64,000 bases of DNA from Isoetes taiwanensis (GCA_021234155.1 JAJEKV010000058.1:1481060-1545059), one strand, 5' to 3'; shown: positions 1 to 13,400, counted from the first letter of the stretch. Made by a program: numbers and translations. The notes: generated from the sequence alone by a model not told the origin.

Positions 1-180
1 TTTTTTCTTGCCTGAGGCGAGCAATGGGCAGTAACGAGCGATGGGCAGTAACGACATAACATAAGGGCGTTCTCAAATAATAGAAGAATGGGCAGGATCG
101 ACATAACATAAGGGCATTCTCAAACAATAGAAGTTTTTTCTCGCCTCACGAGGCGAGAATGGGCAGGATCGACATAACAT
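1..180. repeat. Short tandem repeats, about 47-bp unit, with a small palindrome
   Basis: Three diverged copies of a unit with the core ATGGGCAG..CGACATAACATAA..GGGC.TTCTC lie at about 39-86, 87-133 and 157-200. A second motif, TTTTTTCT(T/C)GCCT followed by GAGGCGAG, occurs at 1-22 and 134-156; at 140-156 it forms the palindrome TCGCCTCACGAGGCGA. The array runs off the left edge, so its full length is unknown. No coding potential is seen. Confidence 0.7.
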
Positions 181-408
181 AATAGGGGCGTTCTCCAGTA
201 TGGACACGGATATGCTCAGTGCGTGCCCAAGCCCATTTAAACGTTTATGTGCATCCTTTCCAGGGGCATTTGAGGGGCCTATCATCTACATGGACGCAAA
301 AATGTTGCAAAAATGTTGCAGCAGATAGCTGTGCGAACAAAGTTGCTTCCCACAGCAGGTGTAAATGCAGATTATGCAGCAGTGGATCTTTCTGAGCCAC
401 AAACTTCA

Positions 409-574
409 TATAGCATCCATCAATACTGCAGGTGTATGACTCCTCCCCTTCGTCGCCAGCAAAAATCAGAGTTAATCTCTCGCTTCTGTCTTATAGCATC
501 CATCAATACTGCAGGTGTATGACTCCTCCCCTTCGCCGCCAAAGAAAAATCGAGTTAATCTCTCGCCTTCGCTT
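409..574. repeat. 83-bp tandem duplication
   Basis: The segment containing TAGCATCCATCAATACTGCA recurs exactly 83 bp later, at about 411 and 494, with a few substitutions between copies. Overlapping short open frames here arise from the duplication and are not treated as genes. Confidence 0.85.
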
Positions 575-818
575 ATATCCGCTACAATCAAAGCAAAGAA
601 CTACCAGCAAGAGGTTAGAGAGTTTAAAGAAGCTGAATGTAGATCAAAATCCTCTGATAATACCGCCAGCAGATGTGGCAAAACACAGAGCTTTCTCTGC
701 TCCAGAGCCTTCTGGAGACTACGACTTCTGGAGCCTTCTGGAAAAATCTAATCTAATCTAAATACTTCCGCCATTCTTCCGGGCCAAGCTGGCCAAGCTG
801 CCAGGCTGTAGATCCGGG

Positions 819-1181
819 CTACATCATCGCATATAAGCCAATAAAAAAAATCGAATGCTCTTGATTGACAGAAGAGGGGCGACTGGTTGAAGCGCCAGTG
901 TTTGAAGATCGAACATTCAAAGTATGAAACATTTTTGGAGCAAGCTGCTCGGCATCGAGGACGTCTTCCGGAGGAGAAATTTCTGCTTGATCTACAGATC
1001 TGGCAAGCCCCCTTCTTTTCCAAACTAGAAGATAATAGAGCTCCGCTGCAAGAAGAACTGCCAGAATCGAAAATATTACTGTCAGCCACTCCAAGAGTAC
1101 CCAACGAGCCCATTTTTCGCCCAAATATCTGCCCTCTGCTTCATAAATCTGGTTTTCAACTTCCGGAGCTCGCGAATCCAT
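819..1181 (-). CDS. Possible short membrane-anchored protein of unknown function
   Basis: This is an open frame of 120 codons on the minus strand. It starts with an acidic N-terminus (MDSRAPEVENQIYEAEGRYL), followed by a convincing single membrane segment at about residues 34-52 (WLTVIFSILAVLLAAELYYL). A basic stop-transfer stretch (VWKRR) comes next, and then a Ser/Pro/Glu-rich tail. That order fits a small type I or signal-anchor protein. The last residues (IFFIGLYAMM) look like intron read-through, so the true gene may continue in another exon. The family is not recognised. The upstream region on this strand (1182-1460) holds a short tandem repeat. The frame has plausible protein texture, but nothing independent confirms expression. 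Confidence 0.4.
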   Translation of the reverse strand: MDSRAPEVENQIYEAEGRYLGEKWARWVLLEWLTVIFSILAVLLAAELYYLLVWKRRGLARSVDQAEISPPEDVLDAEQLAPKMFHTLNVRSSNTGASTSRPSSVNQEHSIFFIGLYAMM

Positions 1182-1371
1182 AAGTATGGCGCTCTAAAGA
1201 AAAGAAAAGAAAAGAAGCGGGATATAGAAGATTCAAATCAGCCCCCGATTCAAAACACACCAGCTGTTTACACGAATATGCCAGCTGCCTCTTAGTACAC
1301 ATTTTGAATTTCATTTTATCCCGCCCATTCTTTTGAACAAGCATAACAACAGGGAGCGGGGAAGATAGCAT

Positions 1372-1450
1372 GGCGCCCATTTGATCAGCCAAGCAGAGGC
1401 GCCCATCGATCAGCCAAGCATGGCGCCCATCGATCAGCCAAGCAGCGCCC
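1372..1450. repeat. Three copies of a 26-bp tandem repeat
   Basis: The unit GGCGCCCAT..GATCAGCCAAG is repeated three times with small changes. It lies upstream (on the minus strand) of the short frame ending at 1181. Confidence 0.85.
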
Positions 1451-2350
1451 AACTGTAAGTGGTGCGTTTGTGTTTTTCCTATTGCTGGATTCTCTCTAAA
1501 CCGTAGGTGTTCTTCCCAAAACGAATTCTAGGTCCTGAAATAGGGCCGATTCTCTAGTTGCATGCCTTCTACTGCAGATTCGATCACTTCCAGGTGGTCG
1601 TCATGCCTTGACATGCTCGAAATTCAATCCATTGAACTCTTTCTGCCGTGAATACACATGTTTGAAAAAGTTTCGATCCTATTTTGGTTCAATCCCCTTT
1701 GTTTACTCCCAACCAGTACAACGGTGCCATGTGGCGAAACATCATCATTTAATTTAATGTTCTATAACCATACCTAATGTGTATACTATACATTAAAAGT
1801 TACGCCCCTTAGGGCCAATTTTACTAGCCCTGGTATGCTTCCCGACTTCTCGTCTCCTGTGCCGATGCAGCAGAATGTTTTCTCTTCTGCTCTTCCAATT
1901 GAATTGATTGAATAGAGCTTTTGTTATCAGCCGGAGTAGGTCTTGCCCTGCGTGCATATAAAGGAGAAAGTAGATAGCTTAATCGCTATGGTTCCTGCAA
2001 AGGAAGCTTCCACACATTAATTAGCTTGAGAAATCTATTATTCTGTTATAGAAAGCTATTGAAAGTCACTTTTCTTCTATCTCGAATTTTAAGGGCACTT
2101 TTCTTCTATCACGAATTAAAAGATAGAAAGGTCACTATTTAAAGGTCACTTTTCTTCTATCTTGAATTTTAAGGGCATTCTTCTAGGGTTGCATTGAGTT
2201 TCGGTTTGTAGCAGTTTGTTGTTTGTATACTCTCTATATTTTCGAAATTTTGCCAAGTATTGTCTTTAGTTGCAGAAAATATTGTCTAATTTTGCCTGGA
2301 TCTTAAAGGGGCCTTTTAAATGCGTGTTTTACAACGATTTTAACAACTCT
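1451..2350. other. Intergenic; three short repeats near 2080-2175
   Basis: No gene is recognised. Three copies of a motif with the core CACTTTTCTTCTATC..GAATT lie at about 2066-2175. The rest is unremarkable AT-rich sequence. Confidence 0.5.
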
Positions 2351-2700
2351 GAGCTGCCTTTCTCGACTCGCGAGTCGAAAAAGGCCTTCAAACCTCGTTT
2401 TTAAGCTTTTGAGGCGCTTTTTCTCGACTCGCGAGTCGAGAAAGGCCTTCTGACCCATAAAACCTGCGTTTTTGGCTTTGAGCTGCCTTTCTCGACTCGC
2501 GAGTCGAGAAAGGCCTTCTGACCCATAAAACCTCGTTTACGGCTTTTGAGTCGCCTTTCTCGACTTCGCGAGTCGAAAAAAGCCTTCGACCCATAAAACC
2601 TGCGTTTTTAAGCTTTTGAGTTTGCCTTTCTCGACTCGCGAATCGAAAAAGCCTTCACCCCTAAACCTGCGTTTTTCCCTCTCGAGTACTGCCTTTCTCA
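2351..2700. repeat. Tandem array of about 65-bp units, each carrying a palindrome of up to 30 bp
   Basis: Five to six units are seen. Each contains the half-site GCCTTTCTCGACTCG followed directly by its reverse complement, giving a palindrome of up to 30 bp. The copy at 2485-2514 is perfect, the one at 2356-2385 is nearly so, and later copies are eroded. Units are joined by a linker like CCATAAAACCTGCGTTTTT. Each unit could extrude a strong stem. Confidence 0.9.
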
Positions 2701-5455
2701 TGCCTGTATTTTCCAAAAATAGCCCTAAGAACTGTGTTTTATTTTATTTTTTTTTGCATGTAGCATCACTTGACTAATTTGATTTTGTCTCTTGCAATCC
2801 TTATCTCGACCAAATAGTACATGCTTGGGAGCAATGAAAAGATCAGTTCATTAAAGAAAGGTGCCGAAAGAGGGTGGTGACATCGAGTTGGACATACAAG
2901 CACGTGGCCCATAAAGGAACTCCTCATACAAATTTCTATCGCCCAGTAAGTTGCTCCGTGACTAGGAGAGAGCTCCACGCCCTTTGCACTAGGTGGTTCA
3001 TGTGTGAAGAGGGTGTAATGATTGTGCCCATACGACCACTATGGTCTCTTCACCCACTGTAATATATATTGTAATGAGCCCATTTATAAATATAAGGTAT
3101 CTCAAAACTAGTATTTTTGGGTGATTAAGTAAACGATTTGCATAATTTTTGTTGGAATTTGTGATCTATTGTCTACCCACCTAAGAAAATAGAGCCAAAA
3201 TGTTCAACTAAGAATCTTTTTCAATTAGAACTTGATAGGTCTAATGCATGTTTGCGTTGCATTGTTCTTGTTCTCGACACGCTATCCAAGAAAACTGGAA
3301 GAAAAGCTTGGATGCACACTAATAGACAAAAATTCCAATTATGGCCAGTTTTTGGGTCGGGGTGCTTCTTTTTGTGTAAATTAACAGGGTTCCGAAAAAA
3401 AATGGGAATGGAATGAGTCCCACTTTAATTAAATACGACTTAAAGGCTGAAGAAACCAGTCAATGACTCAGCATAAATCAAATGTTATCTTTAATTCCCC
3501 ATATATTTAGACTGAACATACCAATAGTCTCGAAATTCATATGGGCGACTGAAAAGTAGACAATATTTTTCTTTAGATCAATTTGTCTTATCATAATCAG
3601 ATGGGTATGTATAATAGCAATCACGTTCCGGGTATAAATGAAAGGAGTGGGTATGTTGAACCTTGAAAGGCCATAGGTTTCTAATTTCGAAGGGATTCCT
3701 GCCAAGATTATGAATCCAGCTCAGGGTGAGTTCGAATTACGAAGATGCAACAGAGATGATGGGTTTCGTAAACGGCATGCAATGATCAACCCTCTATTTC
3801 TGGATGTGGCCCTTAAATTAAAAATTGCAAGTAGGATTATGTGCGTGCAAAGCAAAGCACCATAAATATCAAACATCATGTTTAAACCACAAGCATACCC
3901 GTGGTATATCCCAATCTTTGTCTTTTGCCATGTTAAATCCACACTAAAAAAAAGAGTAAAAAATACACTGCATTTTTGTAGACAGCGCAACTTTTGTGAT
4001 TCAAGACTGGCTTAAACAACTTTTTATATTAAGCTATATAATGTCTTGTGTTTAACACTGCATAATCCTGCAACGACATGCTACTTATTGGATTGGCTTC
4101 CTTTAGCTTCATTCTTCAGTGAGATCATATGTTGACAAGTCTCTCTGACCATTTTCTTCTCGTGTTGTTTCCTGTAGTTTCATCTACAATGCCTTAGCAA
4201 GTCTCTAATAAACAAGTTTTTATCATAAGAATATGTAATCCTGGATGAGAAAATTCAACTTTGAAAGACTAAGGTAGCTTTGTCTTTGGAGGGGCTTTTC
4301 TTGGTAGGGAATGGTTTTTGAACATAAAGCAGATGGTTTTGGATATCTCTTGAGGTCGTGTGCATCCAAACCCTACTTGTCCATTCCTAGTTGTGCACTA
4401 GGCAAAATGGAACATTTGTTCCCCCTGTGCACAATCAAATGTCAGCATATTAGAGAAGAGATTTCATCGTGTAACTAGTGACATTCAACTCTGACTCTAT
4501 TAGGGTTGAATCGGCAAGAAGCGGCAAAAAAAAGAAGAAGAGATGATTATTTTTCTTATTCGAAAAGAGGGACGATGACGTGGCATAAAATTCAAAATGC
4601 ACTGCCCTTAGCTAGAAACGTACAGCAACCCCATGACAATGGATTCATTGAATCCCCACAGTATAATCTACAATCCCTAATTGCTAGTAATCCCTAATTG
4701 ACCGTTGTTTCTAACTCTTGTAGTTGCCTTAAATCAACAACAACGATTGAAGGAAGCAAGGAGAAAGCTAATTGCTTGCCAAGATTCCTACTCAATGAGG
4801 ATGCATAAATAACCCCTAGAATAATCAGCAAGCCCCATATCTCAGTTTTTAGATCTGCACTTACAATTAGAGCTTATGAATACCAATTTCAAGCTTGAGC
4901 ATCCAATTCATTCTCTAGAAGATGGATCCATTGAAATGGCCTGATTCTGCAATTTATAGTCTGCTACTAGCTCTAAAGTGGTCGATTTGGCCTTCTATTT
5001 AAAAATAAATGCATGTGATGGTTGTTCCCTAGCTTCCGAACTGCCATATCTTGCAGTCCGTTGCATGCAATAGTGCCCTTTAGCCTCCCAAAGAAGCATA
5101 CAACGATTTCCCCCTTCTATTTTTTTATTTTTCCATTTGGACCAATCACATCCATAACAACATTTGTTTTAAATGTGAACATTACTATGTGCAAGTCTTT
5201 CTTCTCGCTCTTGTGACGTTTTCTCACATTGTCTTCGTGGCATTTTATTTCACGAAGTGTTGTTTGCTTGCATTATGCAAGTGTAAGTATCTGAGAAATT
5301 CATAACAATTACCATGCCATAATTTAATTGCTACATGAAGAATTGTACGTACTTAAGGAACAGATGGAAATGAGATACTTCATGTAGTTTCTTTTGCAGA
5401 GTTTACATTTTTGCAACAATGTCTAGGCATTATGCTATCCATTTATAATTGTAGA
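2701..5455. other. Intergenic, no gene recognised
   Basis: Both strands hold only short open frames (up to about 90 codons) with no family signature that can be named. A basic 63-codon frame at 4506-4697 and hydrophobic frames at 3478-3990 (-) were considered and not accepted. There is a faint suggestion of retroelement origin at 3478-3705, but no diagnostic motif. Confidence 0.4.
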
Positions 5456-5757
5456 CATTAGAGTTTTTTTTGGAATCAATTAAGGGCCGAAACTCGATGC
5501 CACGTCCAAAAGCTCGCGGCCAATCTAGATGGCTGTAAGCTCTATCACAGTCGAAAATAAATTTGAAAGCTTCATGGTGTCAGCTGGGAGCTTTGTTACA
5601 CTCCAACACGAAACGAGAGGTTAATGGCGAGTCAAAAGATGTAGGAGAAATGATGTTTCTGCACATTGGAAGGCTTTGATAGTCGGTTTTCGAAGGCAAA
5701 GAGATATTTGTACAAGTGAGGTTCTAATATATATCACGCCAGCAACGAACTCGTGAG
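5456..5757. repeat. Dispersed element related to the TIR element at 55.6 kb
   Basis: The segment begins with ATTAGAGTTTTTTTTGGA and reads AATTAAGGGCC..ACTCGATGCCACGTC, matching 55628-55680. From 5527 it matches 56046-56250 (GGCT.TAAGCTCTATC, GGGAGCTTTGTTACACTC, GGCAAAGAGATATTTGTACA). The copy at 55.6 kb has about 340 extra bases between these two blocks, so either this copy is internally deleted or the other carries an insertion. No matching right-hand terminus was found nearby. Confidence 0.75.
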
Positions 5758-6159
5758 CAAAATACTTCCTCATATTCACTAGGAAAACCATGTGGATCAG
5801 ATCTGGGACCTTATAAGCGAGGGTTCCAAGCTCAAGACTGGAGGGCCACCACCTTGTGCATCTCCATTGCTCTCCATCACAACCCTGCAACAGCAAGTCA
5901 CGAACAAGAGGTACCCTAAACGAGAAGAAAGTTGAAACTTACAAACTGGAATACAAACTGTCCAAACAAAATAAAACTAGACAAGGGCAACCCACATCTA
6001 AAGTGTGATCACCAGTGTGGATCGGGATGTAATCCACATCAGGCTCTAAAATAACAACATCAGGGCTAAAAGAAGTTCATGTCCTCTTCGTTACAAGGAA
6101 TAAAACCATCCCAATAATGTGCGCCTTGACCCATTCCTTTCCACGAGCACGAAGCCTGC

Positions 6160-6630
6160 AGGTAATCCAAACAATATGGTCCTAATGTCAGAGGGCATGC
6201 AATGAGTGGGATTTAAGAGAACTCTCCACGCGGCTCTAACCCTGTGATCATTAATATGAGCAGTGTTAGAGGGTATGATCCAGGGACTTGATAGTATATA
6301 CTTCCCAGACCTGATTATCCTACATAAATTATAAGTTCAACTAGCAGTAAACCTTCGATTCCCATGGTAAAACACAAAGTAAGCAGCCTTGTTTAGTAAA
6401 TTTCTGTTATCCCGTGTACAACAAGCCCTTCAGTATCACCTGCACCCCACCTCAAACACAAGTTCTTGCCTTTCTCGATAATAGATTCAGAAATATTATG
6501 AAGATGGCAAGAATAGTAAACCTTCCCCATATCTTTCATGCAATACCCCACCATCCCTTCAAAATAGTGAAATGGGTTATTCTTCAAAGGTTTACACATT
6601 AACACAACTGCCCAGCAAGACACCTCTTAT
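6160..6630 (-). mobile_element. Possible Rep-like transposon protein fragment
   Basis: Minus-strand translation gives NNPFHYFEGMVGYCMKDMG, then a HNIS...EKGKNL stretch ending in VVHG at about 6400. In another frame at about 6166-6240 it gives RVRAAWRVLLNPTHCMPSDI followed by RTILFG. The order of motifs (GYC.KD, HN.S, then RAAW..LL.P....DIR.I.FG) resembles large uncharacterised proteins associated from memory with eukaryotic rolling-circle or replitron-like transposons; this identification is uncertain. Frameshifts and stops separate the two parts, so the element is dead. A possible upstream exon with a donor lies at about 6850-6890 (-). Confidence 0.4.
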
Positions 6631-7426
6631 CACAGAAAGAGGACAAAGCATTAAAAAAACTATAAGACACATCCCGGCCTGACAAACCAAGGGTGATAGA
6701 TACATCAATTCCCCCCAATCCATCTTCCTCGGCTCACCACAAGAGCTATCAATTCCACAAGACGTACCAGAGGACAAAGGCACAGGGCCAACAGCTCCTT
6801 GCAGCCCTTTTCATGAACATATTCACAAAATAAACAAGAACACAACAGCAACTTACCTCAGTGCAGGTCGAAGAGAAGAACCAAGCCGACCAATTTTTAG
6901 TCTTCCTTCCCATGCAAGCAATAGATCTTATCCGACACTTGCATAAAGGGATTGGGCTTGCCCGACACCTCCAGCTTCCAGGAATGGAAACAACCCAAGC
7001 GCAGGCTATCTGCAAGCGCCAAACCAAAACCCTAAACCTTCAAACAAACAAATACTCCTATTTCGAACTCCCTGTCCACCATCAGCAATATACATATACA
7101 TATTTGTATATGAATATGCCCCAAAACATCCACAAATCACATGTTATATTCCCATGCTTCTTGATGGCGGCCACATTTTTTTAGCCATGAAGGAGATTTA
7201 TTTATCCCTTGGTTTTTGAGTAGATTTCATTGAAGTGTACAACAGGTCTTGACCGATTTGGGTTGGTCACCCAAAGGGGGGAATAGACCACCACCATCCG
7301 GGGCAACGATAGTTAAGGGAAGGAGGAAAACAATAAATTACCAGCATCCGGGGATGACGGATCTGGAAATTGGACAAGACCCAACTTCTTCTTCTTTTTT
7401 TAGGGGACAAGACCCAACTCCTTGAC
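6631..7426. other. Upstream region of the SKP1/BTB-LRR gene
   Basis: The region lies between the transposon scrap and the first exon at 7427. Open frames on both strands around 6750-7180 overlap each other and match nothing that is recognised. The likely promoter and 5' untranslated region of the downstream gene fall in 7185-7426, where two copies of GACAAGACCCAACT (about 7372 and 7406) flank a short T-rich stretch. No TATA element can be assigned with confidence. Confidence 0.3.
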
Positions 7427-10400
7427 ATGTCTTCAACTTCAAATCTCAAGATCGAATCGACTCATGAAAAACCATGGAAGCGAAAACATAAGAAGTTTGT
7501 GGCAGCTGGGAAGCTTGACCAGGCCATCGAGATATATGAGGGAAAACCTGCAATCACCAATCTATCGCTTGATATTACACCCGTAAATGGAGGATACATA
7601 AGAGTTATATGCAAGGATGAAGCTGAATTCGTCATACCCAAGGCGGTGGTGGAATGCTTCCAGTGTGTTGATATCATTTTTCTCAGCCAAGGTGAGTTTT
7701 CAGTCCAGTTTTCTTGAAAATCTTTTCTATTCTAAAGACTTTTGTTTCGTAGTTTACATTATCAATATATCAAATAAACTGGTGCTATATGATATTTACA
7801 TGATATTTGCATCACTCGTTCCTAAAGGCCCTTTTCTGCTAATGAAAATTTCAGAGACCTTCAAAGAAAGGGTGGAAAACCTTCTTAAGTTTCCTGATAT
7901 TATGCCCGAGGTAGGTCCTTGAGTACCGAATCATATCAGTAGGATGGAAAAAGGATGTTCGCATCACAACAACTAGCATGTCAATGTTCAAATCCCAGTT
8001 GGAATTTCCTCCCTCCTTAGTTGCTGGATATACATTATCAAGCTTGTACTTTTGCAGTGCCGAAAATGATGAAAAGGAATTAGATGCAGGAGAAATGAAT
8101 GCCTTATTTCTTTCATGACATATTATTAGGTTCTGGAGACAGTTCTTCGTTTTTGCTTTATGGAGTATTTGAATAACCTAAAAGCTGAAAAATATTGGGG
8201 CTATGAAGTACCACGTGTCGCTTTTCACTTTGAGGTACTCATATACTGCTACATGTCAGATTCAAGCATATGCATTTTTTTTTATTACACGATTTGCTGC
8301 AATATATATGTTATGCTTTGGCTTTATATGGCATTTTTGTCTGTACTGCGTACTCAATACTGGAGTTTTTGATGGTAATCTGCAACATTTTTTATCTTTT
8401 ACTCTTATCAGCCTTATAAAGAGTTATTTATTTTTATCCACTTGTAAAGATTTAAGAAGCCCCGTAGATGAGGTGCAAACTCTGCTCATTGAGGAAGAAC
8501 TTGATTATCATTATCTTTCCCATGTCTTTCAAGACATGATCTACAAAAATCGAAAAACAAGGAGCAAGGGAAATAAAGACATGGCAAAATGATGATGCTT
8601 TAATTGTCACAACAAGAGACACTCTACACCAAGCCAAAGAAATTGAAAGAAAGTTGTGCCACATGGAGAAGGACAGACAAAAGAAAATAGGGACAGCGGC
8701 AAGCTGTCTAGACCATGGCAGTGGCTGAGGCAGGTCATGCAGTAGGTGCAAATGGGAACAAGAAAGCCTTATATGAGCAAAGGAAATTAAAGCTTTATCT
8801 AAACAACTCAGCTCAAAGACTCACATCACTCCAGGTCTCATGAGGACTAGGCAATTTCCTATAGGCTTGCTATGGCTGAATTGGCACGAAGCATGCCAAA
8901 TTTTGTGACTAAGATTAATTCAATTGCAATTTAGGTAGAGTTGGCAGTCTGTACAGCATAGAGAGGTTTCGATACGTTATTGGGGAAAGAATGGAAATTT
9001 TTCAAACAAAGTGCAAGAATTCATGAAAAATTCACCAATTGTTTTGATTGCATAACTGCAATTGTGGTGCTTCTCAGCTTGAAATCAAAGGAATCTCTCA
9101 TTTCTATGTAGAAATCATCAATTCAAACTATAGCCACCTGATTTTCTTGCTCTAGTACCATGATAAGTGCTGATGTCTATGCAAGAATGCGAGGAACACA
9201 AAAGTATAAGAGAAGCATGTCAGCATCTTTATTATCCTCTACATATAGCCAAATGTCATGCTCATATAACATAAAAGTATTGTTTAATATCCCCGATATT
9301 TTACCTCAATCGAAGTCTGTTTTGAAAAATATACTGACATGATCAGACATGCTGTGTATGTACTTCACTACACGTGAGAAAGTTTATAGATTTAACCTAT
9401 TGCTTAACTCATAGTTAGCTTAATCCTACTGCTCAACTCATGTTAGCTTGCCGATGGCTTCATCAGTCCTTTGGCAGGCTACAAGTCTTGAAGTTGAAAG
9501 AGCAGTTAGGAAGGATTCAATCTTCCAGCTGGAGGGCAGGCAAAAATATGGCTGGTTAAGCAGGAGGATGCATTTTTTTGCCGTTTATGTTGGCTGAATG
9601 GAGAGTCTTGGATGATCACATGAACTCAAAGCTGCTATGGTATATCTGGCATCATGTGATCGTTTAAAATTGTAAAATGTTTTTGTATAAGGCTCCTGCA
9701 CATATTTTTTGCATGTTGATCGGAGGCTAGAGTATTTATGTGTTGCACCATCTTGCATTGTGCTTACATGCACGTCTATAAAAATTTATGCCTGCGACTA
9801 CTTTCTGAATTGGGCACATTAATACCAGGTAGAACCTGAGAAAGTAATGGACATCATATATGCAGCGCATTTCCTGGGGATTGAGAGCCTTCTTAATGTT
9901 GCTGCCACGATGGTCGCTCACCATCTCAAAGGTAAATTAGATTTATTAAAACTTTACAATCCGTTTTTTTTTTTCTGGTAGTTCCTTATGTTCCCAATTT
10001 GTACAGATGTTCTCGATGTATCATCTATGGCAACCGACCTTGCTCACTGTATAGCAGAGCAGTTTTCCGTGCAAGAGCTCTTTGAGGCAGAGGAGCGAGC
10101 TGACTTTCTGGCCTTAAACCTTGGTATTTACGGTTTGCTGTCTTATTTAAGACCGCATACTTCGCTAATGACCATTGATCGTGTTTCTCTAAAACACAGA
10201 TACATCATCTCTCTGGAAAAAGTTTTGGAGAAAAATTCCTGGAGATTCAAATATCACACCAGTAAACTTCTCTTCAACCTACCCTTCATATCACGAGTGG
10301 GATGCCGCTGAAGGGCCACCACCAACATCTTGGAAGTCATTGTATATAGCTGTTGCACTCCAGCAGCTTGCAGATAAACAGGACGGAGGTATAATTTTTT

Positions 10401-13400
10401 CTGTCGTTACCTTATGCCAACATGTCGTCAAGAGCTTGTTTGTCATTATGAAGCCATCAATCAAATATTTGAGAGGTCTTAAATCCTTTATCAGGTAGCA
10501 ACAACATGTTTTTTGCTGAAATAAGCAGAAAGGGGAAATATGCTTACAAACATACAGTAAGCTATTGTTCTCATATCAATTAGTATTTTTGTACTCAAGT
10601 TGTTTTCTCCCAATATTTCATAATCTGGAAAGAACTTTCAGATCCGACCTGCGCAATGGGATTGGACCATGATAGGACATGGGAGCTTGTCTTTTACATT
10701 ATATTTGGCCCAGTTCCAAAATCTTTTATCACTGAGTAAGAGAGCATACTCTTAACTTACATTGTCTTCCAAAGAGCAATTTGTTAATAGGGTCAGAAAT
10801 GACATACTTTGTAAGGCAATACATGATATATCTAGATATATTTTGAATGCTACTTTGTGTTTATTTGCTAATAATAAGTTATGATTTTACAGATCTCACA
10901 AAGCTTCCTTTAGGAAAATCCTCAGGAGATGGAAGCTTGCCTTGTTGCAGAATTGGACAAGTCCTTGAGTGCCTGCCCTCACTCCAACAGCTAGATATAA
11001 GGTACTTTCTTGGCAAAATATTTTTCACCGGCATAGAACTGCGGCTCTTTATAAGCAGAGCACCTATCCTCTGCATAAAATTATATGAGCATTGCAAGGA
11101 AATGCAGTGGCACATTTAGTGCATTCTTGTGCGCATAAAAACAGGGTTATCAGGCTTCTTATTTTCATGACAGCCACTTGGTCTAGTTGCAGGAATTTTG
11201 AGAAGAAGATATAATTACCTAGAACGTTGCAAAGATTAGGGCCACAACTGAATGCTGCATGTGCAGACAAGCATATCAGCTTCGTTTTCTGACGATTACA
11301 AACTAGAAAAGAAAATCAATATGATGTTGGAATGATTTGAAAACATACTCAATTAATAAAGTATGGTGTTGGCAGTGATACTGGATTTACAACAGAAGCA
11401 GCAGTTTTGTTGAGCGTAGCCATACAAAATCATCAAAGGTGCGCAGTTTCCAGCTTACAACCCCTTTCTCCTCAAAAAAAATAATGTTGTGTTCTGATTT
11501 TAAACGTTCATGCTGGGAAGGTTACAGGTCCTCCAGCTCTCGTATAACCTTATAAAAACAGCTGGTTATGTGGCCATATTACGCGCGCTTCATTATACAA
11601 GGTTTTAAACAAACATGTTATTTGCAAGTGTTGTACTACACTTCAAAGACTTTGTCTTGCTTGGTCACTACTGCCCACTCTTTACTTCACCAGCTTGACA
11701 TTTTGCAGGGTTCTAAAAATGCTAGATGTTCGTGAAAATGCCATTAAAGTTTCTATGCATGTTGATGCCATGTTAGCATTGGAGTCCAGTGCACTTGAGG
11801 TGCTATTATTTGATGGTAAAACTTTCTTAGCTGGATTTAACTGAGTCTCTTTATATCAGAAAGACGCACCGCAATTTTGCACTATGTCAGAATGGTCTAA
11901 TGTTTTCCCATCCCTCTCTTAGATCACCTCAGAGCGATATAGCCTTCTTCAGCTCAAATTGCTAAACCCTGTAGTCTACAACTTTGGACAGTTCAAGAAA
12001 CTGAATTCTGGATCTCCAATCAGGAAGAAGGGTCCAGAAATGCTTGTTTCTCCCTCTGCACTTTTTCTCATTGCAGTTCACCATCTTGGATGGCTCAAGG
12101 TGGCAACGCAGAATAATTACTGTGTCTGACAAATTGAGATAAAAAACAGAAGCACAAAGTAAAGAGGATGAGAGCTGACTGAGCCACAGAAAACCAGACG
12201 CCTTTTATAACAAGCCATATGTGACTGTGTGTGGCGCAATCTGGGCCACTCTATACTACTAGTTAAGCATATGCTCATTATTCCCAAAAAAACCAGCTTG
12301 TTTTTCCAACTTGCATCCATTGCAAAAGACATTCAGGCTCGGACCCCATCAACCATTAGGAAAAATCTTAAGATGATACAGAACTCAGCCTTCAGCAGCA
12401 AACCGTTGAAAGTGTCCCTTGGCTCCCCAGCATATGTTTTTACTAACAGCTTCATCATCATTGCATTTGGCCTGCAAATCATTTCAATTAAAAGCCTTGA
12501 GCAAAGGACAACATCATGAAAGCAATTCCTTATCATGCTCTTGCACTAATTCATTAAGGTTGTCTAGCATCCATTCAATCAGAACCCTTGAGTACTTTGC
12601 CATGGTTGCTATGCTTGGCATTCTGTTATATTTAGAACTTGAAGCTTCAAGTTAATTATCTTGAACCTAAGACAGAAAATAGGGGAACAGGATTGCCTTA
12701 TCTTCAAGAGCTGAAGGACTTGCATCACTTAGGATAAGGAAGAAGGATGATAAAGTGATAGCTGACTCTGCAAATTGTGATATGAATCTCCAAGAGCCCA
12801 GCTAATGAAGGCGTTTGGAATACCTTCAAACTTCAAGAACATCATGCTATTTTTACTCAGGTTAATCCACGTTTATTTTATTCGATATGTTCAAGGGTTG
12901 GTTCAACTGTAAGTCAAGTGAAGATGCAGACTGCAACACTATCAAGAGAAAGTCAACTTTCCCTCAAACCCATCCTAGAAATAACATTAGTCGGAGTAGA
13001 TTAAATTATTTATTTTCCCACCAGCTCTTGGAGCTGGTGTGAGTCAAGTACGTCCATACTTAGTCATAATCTTTAGCTTAGGGGAAGTTCTCCAGGGGCA
13101 CCAGTTATCTACCAGTTTTGAAATCACATGACCGACACGCGCCCCAAAAGGCTTTGCCCTACCACGAATGCAGCATTGGCTCCAGGAAACCCATCCTAGA
13201 CAGTACTCAAGGAATTCAATTTATTTCGATAGAAAACACAATGTTGTAAAAGCTTCAAGCCTCAAAAACTGTGATTACAATTTCAGGGAATTGTAAGCGC
13301 AATGGTGAAATAAATGATAATGAGTGCCAGGAGAGCAGCCAGCTAGGCAGAAGACATGCTAGCAACCAGCAAGGATTGAATTTTCTAGGTTTCTTACCCA

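Noticed and set aside
3478-3705. 75-codon minus-strand frame resembling a Copia RNase H end
   Set aside because: The resemblance rests on a few residues, with no DDE or catalytic motif.
8203-8592. 129-codon frame within the third intron of the LRR gene
   Set aside because: The flanking exons join in phase without it and it matches no known domain.
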